Source of the DNA: Comamonas sp.
GTDB lineage: Bacteria > Pseudomonadota > Gammaproteobacteria > Burkholderiales > Burkholderiaceae_C
Direction of reading: 5' to 3'
DNA: 64,000 bases
NCBI GenBank assembly: GCA_015478895.1
Contig: JADMKK010000041.1
Coordinates: forward strand, 1 to 64,000
Both the position numbers and the translations under genes were made by a program. The notes beneath the pieces are model-generated. The model ran no database searches. It was not told where the DNA came from and was given only the letters and a program-made list of their open reading frames with translations. Positions 29,879 to 38,944 of this stretch are shown piece after piece; position 1 is the first letter of the stretch; each line of letters begins with the position of its first letter.

Positions 29879-31000
29879 ATGACCAAGCACCGTGTAGTCG
29901 TTGGCCTGTCCGGCGGCGTAGATTCAGCAGTGACCGCCTATTTGCTCAAGCAGCAAGGCCATGACGTGGTCGGCATCTTCATGAAGAACTGGGAAGATGA
30001 CGACGACAGCGAGTTTTGCTCCAGCCGCCAGGACTTTCTGGACGCGGCCAGCGTGGCCGATGTGCTGGGCATCGAGATTGAGCACGTCAACTTTGCGTCC
30101 GACTACAAAGACCGCGTGTTTGCCGAGTTTCTGCGTGAATACCAGGCCGGGCGCACGCCCAACCCCGACGTGCTGTGCAATGCCGAGATCAAGTTCAAAG
30201 CCTTTCTGGACCACGCCATGCGCCTGGGCGCCGAAAAAATTGCCACCGGCCACTACGCCCGCGTGCGCCAGAACGACAGCACCGGCCTGTTCGAGCTGCT
30301 CAAGGGCGTGGACAACAGCAAAGACCAAAGCTACTTCTTGCACCGCCTGAACCAGGCCCAGCTGTCCAAAGCGCTGTTCCCCGTGGGAGAGCTGTGCAAG
30401 ACCGAAGTGCGCCGCATTGCCGAAGAAATTGGCCTGCCCAACGCCAAAAAGAAAGATTCCACCGGCATCTGCTTTATTGGCGAGCGCCCGTTCCGCGAGT
30501 TCTTGAACCGCTACATCAGCAAGGAACCGGGCTGGATCCTGGACGAGCGCAACCGCCGCCTGGGCAAGCACGTGGGCCTGAGCTTTTACACCTTGGGCCA
30601 GCGCTCCGGTCTGGGCATTGGCGGCGTCAAGGAAAAAGGCGCGGCGCGCGGCGCGGGCGACCATTCGCCGTGGTTTGTGGCCGCCAAGGAGATGGACAAA
30701 AACGTGCTGCGCGTGGTGCAAGGCCATGACCACCCCATGCTGCTGTCGCACCGCCTGGATGCGGACAGCGCCAGCTGGGTGGCCGGCCAGCCGCCGGCTG
30801 CGGGCACTTATGGCTCCAAAACGCGCTACCGCCAGCCCGATTCGCCAGCCGTCATTGGCAGCGCGGCCACCAACAGCCACTTTCGCCTGGACTTTCCCGA
30901 GGCGCAGTGGGCCGTCACGCCGGGCCAGTCGGCCGTGCTGTATGACGGTGATGTGTGTCTGGGCGGCGGCATGATTGCCGCGGTTGACCCGAACGAGTAA
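29879..31000 (+). CDS. mnmA: tRNA 2-thiouridylase MnmA
   Basis: MnmA thiolates U34 of tRNA for Lys, Glu and Gln. The 373 residues have the PP-loop SGGVDSA (11-17), catalytic Cys100 in [16 protein letters not shown] and Cys198 in [15 protein letters not shown]. The C-terminal beta barrel is complete. It lies 47 bases after the channel gene. There is no clear ribosome binding site before the ATG. Confidence 0.97.
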   Translation: MTKHRVVVGLSGGVDSAVTAYLLKQQGHDVVGIFMKNWEDDDDSEFCSSRQDFLDAASVADVLGIEIEHVNFASDYKDRVFAEFLREYQAGRTPNPDVLCNAEIKFKAFLDHAMRLGAEKIATGHYARVRQNDSTGLFELLKGVDNSKDQSYFLHRLNQAQLSKALFPVGELCKTEVRRIAEEIGLPNAKKKDSTGICFIGERPFREFLNRYISKEPGWILDERNRRLGKHVGLSFYTLGQRSGLGIGGVKEKGAARGAGDHSPWFVAAKEMDKNVLRVVQGHDHPMLLSHRLDADSASWVAGQPPAAGTYGSKTRYRQPDSPAVIGSAATNSHFRLDFPEAQWAVTPGQSAVLYDGDVCLGGGMIAAVDPNE

Positions 31001-31020
31001 GCCTGCGCGCTTTCCAAAAC

Positions 31021-31044
31021 AAAGGCAGCCTTGGGCTACCTTTA
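31021..31044 (+). terminator. Possible terminator of mnmA
   Basis: AAAGGCAGCC pairs with GGCTACCTTT with one mismatch, followed by ATT only. Weak. Confidence 0.4.
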
Positions 31045-31072
31045 TTGGTTATCGAAGGTATCGGAGGACGTT

Positions 31073-31633
31073 TTACGGGGCGGGCTTGGTTTCAATCGCC
31101 ACATCCAGGCCCTGCTCGGTCACAGTAATCGCGCCGGGTTGCAGGCCCAGGCTGTCCGCCAGTTCCAACTCTTCAGGGGGTACGGTGTAGAGCGGAAAGT
31201 CTTCCAGCGCCTGCATGGCCAAGCGGCTACCGTAGGCCGCCATCATGTCGGCAACGGCGGGGGCCGCACCCTCCAGCTGCAGGTTCAGCACCTCGACACG
31301 GTGGGCGCGGACGGTACGGTCTTTCGCTTGGTAGCGCAAAGCAAAGCGCACATCCATGACGCCTTGGTAGCTCTGCTTCAAAGCGGGCCCAGACAGCTGT
31401 ACTTTGACTGCAGATTGCAGCTGGTTGCGCTCGGGCAGCAGCTGCAAATGGGGCTGCTGCATCTCAAATTGCAGCAAACCTGCTACAGGAAAACGCTTGG
31501 GAAAGTGCGCTTGCATGCCTTGCTCAAGCTGCGTCTGGGGCACGCTGATCTTGGTGGGGACAGCTTGGGAGCAAGCGCTGAACCACAGGGTGCTGGCTGC
31601 GGCGGTGGCCAGTAAGAAACGGCGGCGGAACAT
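31073..31633 (-). CDS. DUF1439-type lipoprotein
   Basis: The 186-residue product starts MFRRRFLLATAAASTLWFSAC, a signal with basic start and lipobox FSAC. The mature part is beta-rich (KISVPQTQLEQGMQAHFPKRFPVAGLLQFEMQQPHLQLLPERNQLQSAVKVQLSGP) as in YceB-like DUF1439 lipoproteins, whose function is unknown. It is convergent with mnmA and lies downstream of the phosphatase, from which repeat A2 separates it. Confidence 0.8.
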   Translation of the reverse strand: MFRRRFLLATAAASTLWFSACSQAVPTKISVPQTQLEQGMQAHFPKRFPVAGLLQFEMQQPHLQLLPERNQLQSAVKVQLSGPALKQSYQGVMDVRFALRYQAKDRTVRAHRVEVLNLQLEGAAPAVADMMAAYGSRLAMQALEDFPLYTVPPEELELADSLGLQPGAITVTEQGLDVAIETKPAP

Positions 31634-31710
31634 GGCGTGGATTCTCGGTGCGGGCAAAAGCTGCGCCCTTGAGGCAGCAGCCGTGCATAATCAATTTGAT
31701 ACAAATAGGG

Positions 31711-31750
31711 CTCTAGCCCTTATGCAACAAGGGCTTGGTGCTCTTAATTT
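31711..31750. repeat. Short-form intergenic palindromic repeat, copy A2
   Basis: AGCCCTT (31715-31721), 7-base loop, AAGGGCT (31729-31735), then TGGTGCTCTTAATTT. It lies between two minus-strand genes. Confidence 0.7.
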
Positions 31751-31769
31751 GTTCAGTTTATCCCAAGCT

Positions 31770-32537
31770 TCAACGGGGCGCTACCAAATAGCGGCGGCGC
31801 AGCTCTTGAAGGGCCGGGGTATCGAGCTGCATGGCCTCGCGCAAGTAGGTGTCGATGCTGCCGTATTCACGTTCCACCATGTCGTAGGCACTGCTGAGGA
31901 ACTCGGGTTGCACTTTCCACAGGACGTCCAGAATCTCTTGTGGCACTGTTTGGGCCGCACGCGCTGCCAAGGCGGTGGGACGCTGGTAGAACTGGTTGGT
32001 GAGCAGGTAATCGTGCTCAATATCGGCGCGGCTCACACCCAGCGCTTCCAGAACGAGGGCCGCAGCCCAGCCGGTGCGGTCTTTCCCGGCGGTGCAGTGA
32101 AAGACGGTGGGCTCCTCAGACTCCAGCAGCAAGGCAAACAACTCGGCAAAGCGCGCAGCGTTCTCGCGGACAAAGCTGCGGTAGGTGTCCTGCATCAGCC
32201 CCACCGTCTCGGCGGCGGTGAGTGTGCCGCCTGCATGGACCAGCGCGATGGCTTTTTGCACCACGGTGGGCTCCACAGTCAGTGCGTGAACTGCCAGCTG
32301 GGGCCAGAGATAGCCATCGACCGTGCGCTCCTGCACGCCGCGAAAGTCCGCACTGCGGCGCACGCCCAAGCTGTTCAGGGTCTGCAACGCCTCGGGCGAT
32401 AACCCCGCGAGATGGTCGGAGCGAAACAGCACACGCCAACGCACGCTGTGCCCGGCGTGACCGGCGTAACCTCCCAGGTCACGAAAGTTGGTGGTCCCTG
32501 GCAGGGCAATATGGCGAGAAGGTGGGTTCTGGGTCAT
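31770..32537 (-). CDS. Tyrosine/serine protein phosphatase-family protein
   Basis: The 255-residue protein has the cysteine-phosphatase loop HCTAGKDRTG with nucleophile Cys148 and Arg154, the N-terminal IALPGTTNFRDLGGYAGHAGHSVRWRVLFRSDHLAGLS typical of the Y_phosphatase3 family, and a C-terminal DYLLTNQFY and SIDTYLREAM. Related enzymes act on phosphotyrosine or phosphoinositides; the substrate here is unknown. ATG 32537 has GGAGAA seven bases upstream. Confidence 0.9.
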   Translation of the reverse strand: MTQNPPSRHIALPGTTNFRDLGGYAGHAGHSVRWRVLFRSDHLAGLSPEALQTLNSLGVRRSADFRGVQERTVDGYLWPQLAVHALTVEPTVVQKAIALVHAGGTLTAAETVGLMQDTYRSFVRENAARFAELFALLLESEEPTVFHCTAGKDRTGWAAALVLEALGVSRADIEHDYLLTNQFYQRPTALAARAAQTVPQEILDVLWKVQPEFLSSAYDMVEREYGSIDTYLREAMQLDTPALQELRRRYLVAPR

Positions 32538-32554
32538 GCAAATTCTCCGAAGAA

Positions 32555-32610
32555 ACAAAAACGCCGTACGGCCTCTCCAGCTATTGGAGCGCAGTACGGC
32601 GGGTTTGTCA
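32555..32610 (-). terminator. Composite terminator of topB
   Basis: Outer arms CGCCGTAC/GTACGGCG (32562-32569/32594-32601) enclose a second small hairpin (CTCCA/TGGAG). On the minus strand the stem is followed by TTTTTGTTTC. It lies 35 bases past the topB stop. Confidence 0.75.
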
Positions 32611-32636
32611 GTCACCCAGTGAGGGGGCGGCAGTCC

Positions 32637-35558
32637 TCAGTCGTTGCTGACCAAGTGCTGGCCCACGAGGCCGGTCAACTCAAACATGTTGATGCGATCT
32701 TTGCCAAACACAGGCAGCAACTTGTCGTCGGCCACAATCACGCGCTTGTCCTTGGGGTCTTGCAGGTTGTGCGCTTTGACGTAATCCCAGAGCTTCTTGA
32801 CCACTTCAGTGCGGGCCACGGGGCCTTCGCCAATGACTGCCGCCAAAGCGGCATCCGGGCGGTAATTGGCGGCGGCGGGTTTGCGTGCCGTGGTTTTCTT
32901 GGCGGCCGGAGCTTTCTTGGCAGCAGGTGCTTTTTTGGCTGTAGCCCCCGTCTTGGCTGGGGTGGTAGCTCCTGTTTTTGCAGGCGCTGCAGTTTTACGT
33001 GCGGGGTACTTGCTGGGCTCGAACTCAAAGTTCACCTTGCTGGCCACCGCATCCCACGCCAAGAAAGCCTTGAAGTTGCGGCGTGTGCGGTTAGAGACAA
33101 ATTTCTCCATCAAATCCGTTTTGCCTGTGGCCAGCAGCTTGCTCATCTGTTCGCGCTCAATCGGCTGCTGCAAGATGATCTGGCCGCTCTTGAAGTCGCA
33201 GCTCGGTGTGGGCTGGGCTTGCGTGGGCGCGGCTTTGCTGCACACGTAGTTGGCACCATGCTCAAACACGGGTGCGCCGCACTTGGGGCAATTGCCCAAA
33301 CTTTGCTGCGCGCTGAAGTCCACAATCTCGCCAGACTCTTCTTCCTTGTCATCGCCAAAGTCGAATTCCAGCTTGTAGTTCTTGGCTTCTTCATCGTGCA
33401 CGATGGCCACTTCGGCCACAAAGGGCCAACCCGCCTTGGAACGGAAACCGTCCAGCGGGCCGATGCGGCGCTCGCGCAGCAGGGTTTCTGCTTCGGCCGT
33501 TTCAAACGTACGGCCTGCAGGCGACTTGGTGAACGAAAAGCCGCAGCCGTCGCTGTGGCCGTCGGCCCCGGCGCAGGCATAGCGGCGGTAGTTTTCCTTC
33601 ACGATGCCGCTGCAGTTGGGGCACGGTGCTTCCAGGGTGGCGTAGTCGCCCGGAATGGTGTCGCGGTCATATTCCTTGGCTTTTTTCACCATGCGCTCGG
33701 TCATGGCGGCAATCTCTTGCATGAAGGCCGTGCGCGACAGCGCGCCCTTTTCCATTTGCGACAGCTTGTATTCCCACTCGCCGGTCAGCTCGGCCTGGCA
33801 CAGCTCGGCCACTTCCAGGCCGCGCAGCAGCGTCATCAGCTGGAAGGCCTTGGCCGTGGGAATCAGCTCCCGGCCTTCACGCAGCATGTATTTTTCGGTC
33901 AGCAGGCCTTCGATGATGGACGCGCGCGTAGCCGGCGTGCCCAGGCCTTTTTCCTGCATGGCGCTGCGCAGCTCTTCGTCGTCAATCTGCTTGCCGGCGC
34001 TTTCCATGGCGCCCAGCAGTGTCGCTTCCGAGTAGCGGGCGGGGGGCTTGGTCTTCAGGCCCTTGGCCTGCGCACCGGAGGTCATAGGCTGCTCGCCGGG
34101 CTGCACCGCCACCAGAGGCTGGCCCTTGTCACCTTCCTTGGCGTCATCGACTTCGCTGGCGGCTTCCTTGCCGTAAATGGCCAGCCAACCGGGTTTGACC
34201 AGCACCTTGCCTTCGGTCTTGAAGTGGTGCTGCTCAATCTGCGAGATGCGTGTGGTGACTTGGTACTCGGCGCTGGGGAAGAACACCGACATAAAGCGGC
34301 GCACGACCAGGTCGTACAGCTTTTGCTCGGCCTCAGAAAGGCCTGAGGGCGCCTGCAGCGTGGGGATGATGGCAAAGTGATCCGACACCTTGCTGTTGTC
34401 AAAAATACGCTTGCTAGGGCGCACATAGTGGCCAGTGATAGCCTGCTGCGCAAACGGTGCCAGATGGCCCATGCCGCTGTGCGCCAGCATCTCAAAGGTC
34501 TGGTGCGCCACGGCCACGTAGTCTTCGGGCAGCGCGCGCGAATCGGTACGGGGGTAAGTCAGTGCCTTGTGACGCTCGTACAGGCTTTGCGCCAGCGCCA
34601 GCGTGGTCTTGGCCGAGAAGCCGAACTTGCCGTTGGCTTCACGCTGCAGACTGGTCAAGTCAAACAGCAGAGGCGATGCCTGCGTGGTGGGCTTGCTCTC
34701 TTCGGTGACCTTGGCAGACTTGCCTTTGACAGCAGCAGCAATGGCATTGGCTTCCGCCGCGCTCCACACGCGGTCAGCGCGCGCTTCGGCGTCTTCGCTT
34801 TTCTTCCATTGCGGGTTGAACCACTTGCCCAGGTACTGACCCGCTTGCGCATCGAACGTGCCGTGCACTTCCCAGTAATCGCGGCTGATGAACTTGCGAA
34901 TCTTGTCTTCGCGCTCCACCACCACGGACAGCGTCGGCGTCTGCACGCGGCCTACCGTGGTCAAAAAGAAGCCGCCATCGCGCGAGTTAAACGCAGTCAT
35001 AGCGCGCGTGCCGTTGATGCCCACCAGCCAGTCGGCTTCGGAGCGGCTGCGTGCAGCATCGGCCAGGCCTTGCATCTGTTGCTCAGAGCGCAGCTTGTCA
35101 AAGCCATCCCGAATGGCCTGGGGCGTCATGGACTGCAACCACAGGCGCTGGATCGGCTTACCCAAGCCGCCCTTGGCGCCACCGGCGTACTGCTCAATCA
35201 GGCGGAAGATCAGCTCGCCTTCACGGCCCGCGTCACAGGCATTGATGAGTTGAGTCACATCTTTGCGCTTGGCCTGCTTGACCACGGCGTTCAAGCGCGT
35301 CTTGGTCTTATCCACGGGTTTCAAGTCAAAGCGCGGGGGAATCACCGGCAGATTGGCAAAGCTCCACTTGCCGCGTTTGACGTCGAATTCTTCCGGCGCC
35401 TGGATCTCGACTAGGTGACCCACCGCACTGGTGACCACGAACTGATCGTTCTCAAAGTGGTCGTCGTGCTTTTCAAATTTGCCGTGGGCGGGCGTAAGCG
35501 CCCGCACGATGTCCTGTGCCACCGACGGTTTTTCCGCTATTACCAAGGTCTTTGTCAT
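32637..35558 (-). CDS. topB: DNA topoisomerase III with C-terminal SWIB domain
   Basis: A type IA topoisomerase of 973 residues that relaxes and decatenates DNA. The Toprim domain opens TKTLVIAEKPSVAQDI with DAGREGELIFRL (109-120); catalytic Tyr335 lies in KALTYPRTDS. Two four-cysteine zinc modules follow: Cys646/649/662/672 and Cys757/760/773/787. Residues 850-898 are a Lys/Ala/Pro linker (KKAPAAKKAPAAKK) resembling histone H1 tails. Residues 899-970 form a SWIB domain (YRPDAALAAVIGEG, KKLWDYVKAHNLQDPKDKR, NMFELTGLVGQHL). E. coli TopB (653 residues) lacks the SWIB part. It diverges from the SET-domain gene across a Z-DNA-prone tract. Confidence 0.95.
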   Translation of the reverse strand: MTKTLVIAEKPSVAQDIVRALTPAHGKFEKHDDHFENDQFVVTSAVGHLVEIQAPEEFDVKRGKWSFANLPVIPPRFDLKPVDKTKTRLNAVVKQAKRKDVTQLINACDAGREGELIFRLIEQYAGGAKGGLGKPIQRLWLQSMTPQAIRDGFDKLRSEQQMQGLADAARSRSEADWLVGINGTRAMTAFNSRDGGFFLTTVGRVQTPTLSVVVEREDKIRKFISRDYWEVHGTFDAQAGQYLGKWFNPQWKKSEDAEARADRVWSAAEANAIAAAVKGKSAKVTEESKPTTQASPLLFDLTSLQREANGKFGFSAKTTLALAQSLYERHKALTYPRTDSRALPEDYVAVAHQTFEMLAHSGMGHLAPFAQQAITGHYVRPSKRIFDNSKVSDHFAIIPTLQAPSGLSEAEQKLYDLVVRRFMSVFFPSAEYQVTTRISQIEQHHFKTEGKVLVKPGWLAIYGKEAASEVDDAKEGDKGQPLVAVQPGEQPMTSGAQAKGLKTKPPARYSEATLLGAMESAGKQIDDEELRSAMQEKGLGTPATRASIIEGLLTEKYMLREGRELIPTAKAFQLMTLLRGLEVAELCQAELTGEWEYKLSQMEKGALSRTAFMQEIAAMTERMVKKAKEYDRDTIPGDYATLEAPCPNCSGIVKENYRRYACAGADGHSDGCGFSFTKSPAGRTFETAEAETLLRERRIGPLDGFRSKAGWPFVAEVAIVHDEEAKNYKLEFDFGDDKEEESGEIVDFSAQQSLGNCPKCGAPVFEHGANYVCSKAAPTQAQPTPSCDFKSGQIILQQPIEREQMSKLLATGKTDLMEKFVSNRTRRNFKAFLAWDAVASKVNFEFEPSKYPARKTAAPAKTGATTPAKTGATAKKAPAAKKAPAAKKTTARKPAAANYRPDAALAAVIGEGPVARTEVVKKLWDYVKAHNLQDPKDKRVIVADDKLLPVFGKDRINMFELTGLVGQHLVSND

Positions 35559-35625
35559 TGAGTGTTCTCGTTATTTGCTACAGCCGCTAACGCACAGGAT
35601 AGCCGCCGCTTCTACAATCCATCTT

Positions 35626-35688
35626 CACGCACGCGTGCGTGCGCATATGTACATGTACGCATGTGCGCGCACGTGCATGTGTGCATAT
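35626..35688. other. 63-base alternating pyrimidine-purine tract (Z-DNA-prone)
   Basis: Every base from C35626 to T35688 alternates pyrimidine and purine without one exception, mixing CG, CA/TG and TA steps. It contains the palindrome ACGCACGCGTGCGT (14 bp) and GTGCGCGCAC. It sits 67 bases from the topB start and 20 bases from the SET gene start, so it is in both upstream regions and probably in the leader of the SET gene. Confidence 0.9.
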
Positions 35689-35708
35689 TTAAGTTATCAG
35701 AGATTTCA

Positions 35709-36233
35709 ATGCCCAGCACATCACGCCCTTCTTCCGCGGTCAAACGCATCCAGACACGCCGCTCCGGCGTCCATGGCAAGGGGGTGTTTGCCGTGCAGGA
35801 CATTGCCGCAGGCCAGACGCTGATCGAGTACGTCGGCGAGGTCATCAGCTGGGAAGAAGCCCAAGATCGCCACCCCCATGACCCCAGTCAACCGAACCAT
35901 ACGTTCTACTTTCATGTGGATGATGACGTGGTGATTGACGCCGCACATGGCGGCAACTCGGCGCGCTGGATCAACCACAGTTGCGCGCCCAATTGCTACA
36001 CCGATGAGCGCAATGAGCGTATCTTCATCGTGGCGTTGCGTAACATAAAAGCTGGTGAAGAGTTGTGCTACGACTATGGCCTGATCATCGAGGAGCGCTA
36101 CACCAAAAAGCTCAAGGCCGAGTACGCCTGCTACTGCGGTGCGGCCAGCTGCCGGGGCACCATGCTGGCCCCTAAGCGTGGCTGGCGCCCGCCCATGCCC
36201 GAAGATTTCGCGGCGGACGGGAGCGCATTATGA
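35709..36233 (+). CDS. SET-domain protein lysine methyltransferase
   Basis: The 174-residue protein is a complete SET domain. It has GKGVFAVQDIAAGQTLIEYVGEVIS (SET-N), the pseudoknot motif INHSCAPNC (88-96), ELCYDYG (Tyr121-Tyr123) and a post-SET Cys cluster CYCGAASCRG (Cys141, 143, 148), with Cys96 as likely fourth zinc ligand. The family transfers methyl groups from S-adenosylmethionine to lysine. The start ATG 35709 follows a weak AGAG; extending the frame upstream would translate the alternating tract and is rejected. It overlaps birA by four bases (ATGA). The target is unknown; the lysine-rich tail of the adjacent TopB is a candidate. Confidence 0.93.
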   Translation: MPSTSRPSSAVKRIQTRRSGVHGKGVFAVQDIAAGQTLIEYVGEVISWEEAQDRHPHDPSQPNHTFYFHVDDDVVIDAAHGGNSARWINHSCAPNCYTDERNERIFIVALRNIKAGEELCYDYGLIIEERYTKKLKAEYACYCGAASCRGTMLAPKRGWRPPMPEDFAADGSAL

Positions 36234-37084
36234 AGGCCCAACCAACTCGCTGGGCTGCAGAGGACCTGTGGCTGTCGATAGTTACGTTGCTACCGGGCTT
36301 TACTGTGGAAGTGCTGCCCGAAGTGGATTCCACCAACACCGAACTGATGCGCCGCGCGCGCGCGGGCCGTGCAGAGCCTATCGTCCTGGTCGCCGAGTCC
36401 CAGACTGCAGGCCGCGGTCGACAAGGCCGCACCTGGGTCAATCAGCCCGGCGACTGCCTGATGTACTCGCTGGGCTTGATGCTCAATCCAGTGGACTGGT
36501 CGGGTCTGTCATTGGTGGTCGGACTGAGCATTGCCGAGTCGCTGCAAGCGGCGGGCGTGTCCGGTGGGCCTGAAATTGGTGTGAAGTGGCCCAATGACCT
36601 GTGGCTGCGCGATGGCCGCAAGCTGGGGGGCACCCTGATCGAAACCGCCAATGTGCCCGCAGGCATAGATGCCGCATGCTTTGGCGCTGGTCAAGGCACG
36701 CCGCGCTTTGTCATCATCGGCACGGGCATTAATGTGCGCCCGCCCCAAGCCAGCGCCGTGCTGACGACGCCGGCCACCTGTTTGCAGGCGCTGGATCCGC
36801 GCTGGACAGCGCCTACCGCGTTGCAGCGGTTATTGCCCCATTTGGTCAAGGACTTGCTCCATTTCGCTGACCATGGCTTTGCCCCATTCGTCGAGCGCTT
36901 TGCCCAGCGTGATGTGCTGCAAGGTCAAGCCGTGCATTTAAGCGATGGCCGCTCTGGGGTTGCCTGTGGGGTGTCCGCTGATGGAACACTGCGCATCCGT
37001 ACCGCACAAGGTGTCGAGCAGGTGTTGAGTGGTGAGGTCAGCGTGCGCCCAGCAAGCATGGCGTTGCCAGTCAGCGGCCTTTAA
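36230..37084 (+). CDS. birA: Biotin-[acetyl-CoA carboxylase] ligase BirA
   Basis: This enzyme attaches biotin to the carboxyl carrier protein. The 284 residues contain STNTELMRRARAG, AESQTAGRGRQGRTWVNQPG (the biotinyl-AMP loop), VKWPNDLWLRDGRKLGGTLIET and a C-terminal SH3-like barrel (RFAQRDVLQGQAVHLSDGRSGVACGVSADGTLRI). The DNA-binding N-terminal domain of E. coli BirA is absent, so it should be catalytic only. It is translationally coupled to the SET gene and followed 22 bases later by the SPOR gene. Confidence 0.95.
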   Translation: MKAQPTRWAAEDLWLSIVTLLPGFTVEVLPEVDSTNTELMRRARAGRAEPIVLVAESQTAGRGRQGRTWVNQPGDCLMYSLGLMLNPVDWSGLSLVVGLSIAESLQAAGVSGGPEIGVKWPNDLWLRDGRKLGGTLIETANVPAGIDAACFGAGQGTPRFVIIGTGINVRPPQASAVLTTPATCLQALDPRWTAPTALQRLLPHLVKDLLHFADHGFAPFVERFAQRDVLQGQAVHLSDGRSGVACGVSADGTLRIRTAQGVEQVLSGEVSVRPASMALPVSGL

Positions 37085-37106
37085 ATTTCGACAGGAGCTT
37101 GCCCGC

Positions 37107-37838
37107 ATGTTGCGTTTTACTTTGCTTGTGCTGCTGTTGGCCAATGGAGGCTATTTTGCGTGGTCGCATGGCTGGATGGCTTCTTTGGGTTGGATGCCGC
37201 AGGTGCAATCCGAACCGCACCGCTTGCAGCAGCAAGTACGGCCCGATGTGGTGCGCTTGGTGGAAGCTTCCAGTCCTGTCGTAGCGCCTCCCGAAAGCGC
37301 GCTTCCGGCCACGCCGCCTCCGACTCCTGAATCCGTTCTGGTGGCGCCTGACGACGCGCTGACCCAGGTTGCTCGCGCTGAACCTGCCATCTGTCTGCAG
37401 GCCGGCAGTTTTGATGAAGAGCAGTCCAAGCGGGTGGAGCAAGCAGTGCGCAGACTGTCCTTGCCTTCTGGCAGTTGGGAGATGGTGCCGACACAGATTG
37501 CCGGGCGCTGGATGGTATACGTAGGTAAATTTGCCAACGAAGTAGCGCTGGAAAAACGCAGAGCTGAGCTGCGCAATCGCAAAATTGCTTATGACCGGGC
37601 CGGGGGTCAGTTAGAGCCTGGATTGTCTCTGGGTCGCTTTTCGACCGAGGAGGCTGCTACCCGTGAACTGACCTCCATGCTTCAGCAAGGCGTGCGCGGT
37701 GCCCGTGTGGTGCAAGAGCGCGCCGCCAGTACGCTGTATACGCTGCGCTTGCCGCAAGTCACCACGGCGCAACGCAGCGTGTTGCAGGCGTTAGAGCCTG
37801 TTTTGCTGGAAAAACCGTTGCGCCGTTGTATTGAGTAA
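37107..37838 (+). CDS. SPOR-domain membrane-anchored protein
   Basis: The 243-residue protein has one N-terminal membrane segment (MLRFTLLVLLLANGGYFAWSHGW), a proline-rich periplasmic linker (VVAPPESALPATPPPTPES) and a C-terminal SPOR-like fold from about residue 115: AICLQAGSFDEEQSKRVEQAVRRL, RWMVYVGKFANEVALEKRRAELR, LSLGRFSTEEAATREL. SPOR domains bind denuded peptidoglycan at division sites. AGGAG is nine bases before ATG 37107. Third gene of SET-birA-SPOR. Confidence 0.85.
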   Translation: MLRFTLLVLLLANGGYFAWSHGWMASLGWMPQVQSEPHRLQQQVRPDVVRLVEASSPVVAPPESALPATPPPTPESVLVAPDDALTQVARAEPAICLQAGSFDEEQSKRVEQAVRRLSLPSGSWEMVPTQIAGRWMVYVGKFANEVALEKRRAELRNRKIAYDRAGGQLEPGLSLGRFSTEEAATRELTSMLQQGVRGARVVQERAASTLYTLRLPQVTTAQRSVLQALEPVLLEKPLRRCIE

Positions 37839-37851
37839 TTGGCTGCGGACC

Positions 37852-37903
37852 CCGCACAAAAAAAGCCCCGCTGACTTTCGTAGGTGGCGCTTTTTTTGTG
37901 CGG
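37852..37903. terminator. Bidirectional terminator between SPOR and Bug genes
   Basis: Perfect 15-bp arms CCGCACAAAAAAAGC/GCTTTTTTTGTGCGG (37852-37866/37889-37903) enclose a 22-base loop. Confidence 0.85.
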
Positions 37904-37912
37904 CAGAGGTGC

Positions 37913-38884
37913 TTAGTTGACGGAGATGTTGGCAGACGTTGCCACGACCTTCATCTTTTGCACTTCGCTGGCGATTTGCCGGGTGAACGCTTCGCTGGAC
38001 GTGCCTGAGGGGTACAGACCCTGCGCATCCATGCGTTTTTTCACTGCAGGGTCTTGCAAGGCCTGAGTGACCGCCTTTTGAACGCGTGCGACCTGCTCTG
38101 CAGGGACGTTTTTAGGGGCAACCAAGCCGAACCATGAAGGATCATTCAATTCAGGGTGCCCGGCTTCTGCGTAGGTGGGGACATCGGGCAAAACGGCCAA
38201 CCGTTCATTCCACGACACCGCAATGGCGCGCAGTTTGCCGCCTTGAATGTGGGGCAGCGACGAGGCAACCTGGTCAAAGTAGACCGGCACTTGACCGCCC
38301 AGCACGTCATTGATCGCCGGTCCCGCGCCACGGTAAGGAATGTGCAGCATGTCCACACCGGTGGACTTGATGAACTGCGCCCCCCACATATGGCCAATGG
38401 TGCCGTTGCCGGGGGTGGCGTAGCTGACCTTGCCAGGGTTGGCTTTCAGGTAAGCCACCAGTTCGGCGAAATTCTTTGCCGGAATCAGCTTGGGGTTGAT
38501 GACGATCACGCCAGGGGCTTTGACGATTTCGGTCACGCCGACAAAGTCTTCGGTCGCGTTGTAAGGCAGCTTGGCATAGACCGCAGGATTCACCCCGTGG
38601 GTGGACAGGGTGGCAATACCAAAGGTCAGTCCATCGGTGGCACGGGCCACTTCCGACATGCCAATGGAACCACCGGCACCGGCTTTGTTTTCAATGATGA
38701 CCGGCTGACCCAGCAATTTGCCCAGTACATCCTGGAGGTTGCGCGGCACCATATCGGTGGAGCCTCCTGCAGGAAATGGAACAATGATGCGCAGTGGCCG
38801 CGTATCAGTTTGGGCCATAGTGATGGTGGGAACAGACATTGCGGCAACTGCTGCAACCGTGGAGAGAAAGTGGCGACGTTGCAT
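37913..38884 (-). CDS. Bug/TctC-family tripartite tricarboxylate transport substrate-binding protein
   Basis: The 323-residue periplasmic protein begins MQRRHFLSTVAAVAAMSVPTITMAQ, a signal with twin-arginine-like RRHF. The mature part has the Bug pattern: RIIVPFPAGGSTDMVPRNLQDVLGKLLGQPVIIENKAGAGGSIG, GTIGHMWGAQFI, IPYRGAGPAINDVLGGQVPVYFD. Ligands of such proteins range from carboxylates to amides and cannot be told here. No tctA or tctB membrane genes are adjacent, so it is an orphan binding protein, divergent from a LysR gene. Confidence 0.93.
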   Translation of the reverse strand: MQRRHFLSTVAAVAAMSVPTITMAQTDTRPLRIIVPFPAGGSTDMVPRNLQDVLGKLLGQPVIIENKAGAGGSIGMSEVARATDGLTFGIATLSTHGVNPAVYAKLPYNATEDFVGVTEIVKAPGVIVINPKLIPAKNFAELVAYLKANPGKVSYATPGNGTIGHMWGAQFIKSTGVDMLHIPYRGAGPAINDVLGGQVPVYFDQVASSLPHIQGGKLRAIAVSWNERLAVLPDVPTYAEAGHPELNDPSWFGLVAPKNVPAEQVARVQKAVTQALQDPAVKKRMDAQGLYPSGTSSEAFTRQIASEVQKMKVVATSANISVN

Positions 38885-38944
38885 CGTGGGGTTCTCGTGT
38901 CGGGTGGGGAGAGTCTCAAAGACTGATGCATAGAGGTTAGGAGA

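Noticed and set aside
32412-34346. 644-codon open frame antisense to topB
   Set aside because: Shadow frame; the minus-strand topoisomerase reading carries all motifs.
35562-35708. N-terminal extension of the SET protein through the alternating tract
   Set aside because: It would translate the Z-DNA-prone tract into a non-homologous peptide; the SET family start at 35709 fits better.
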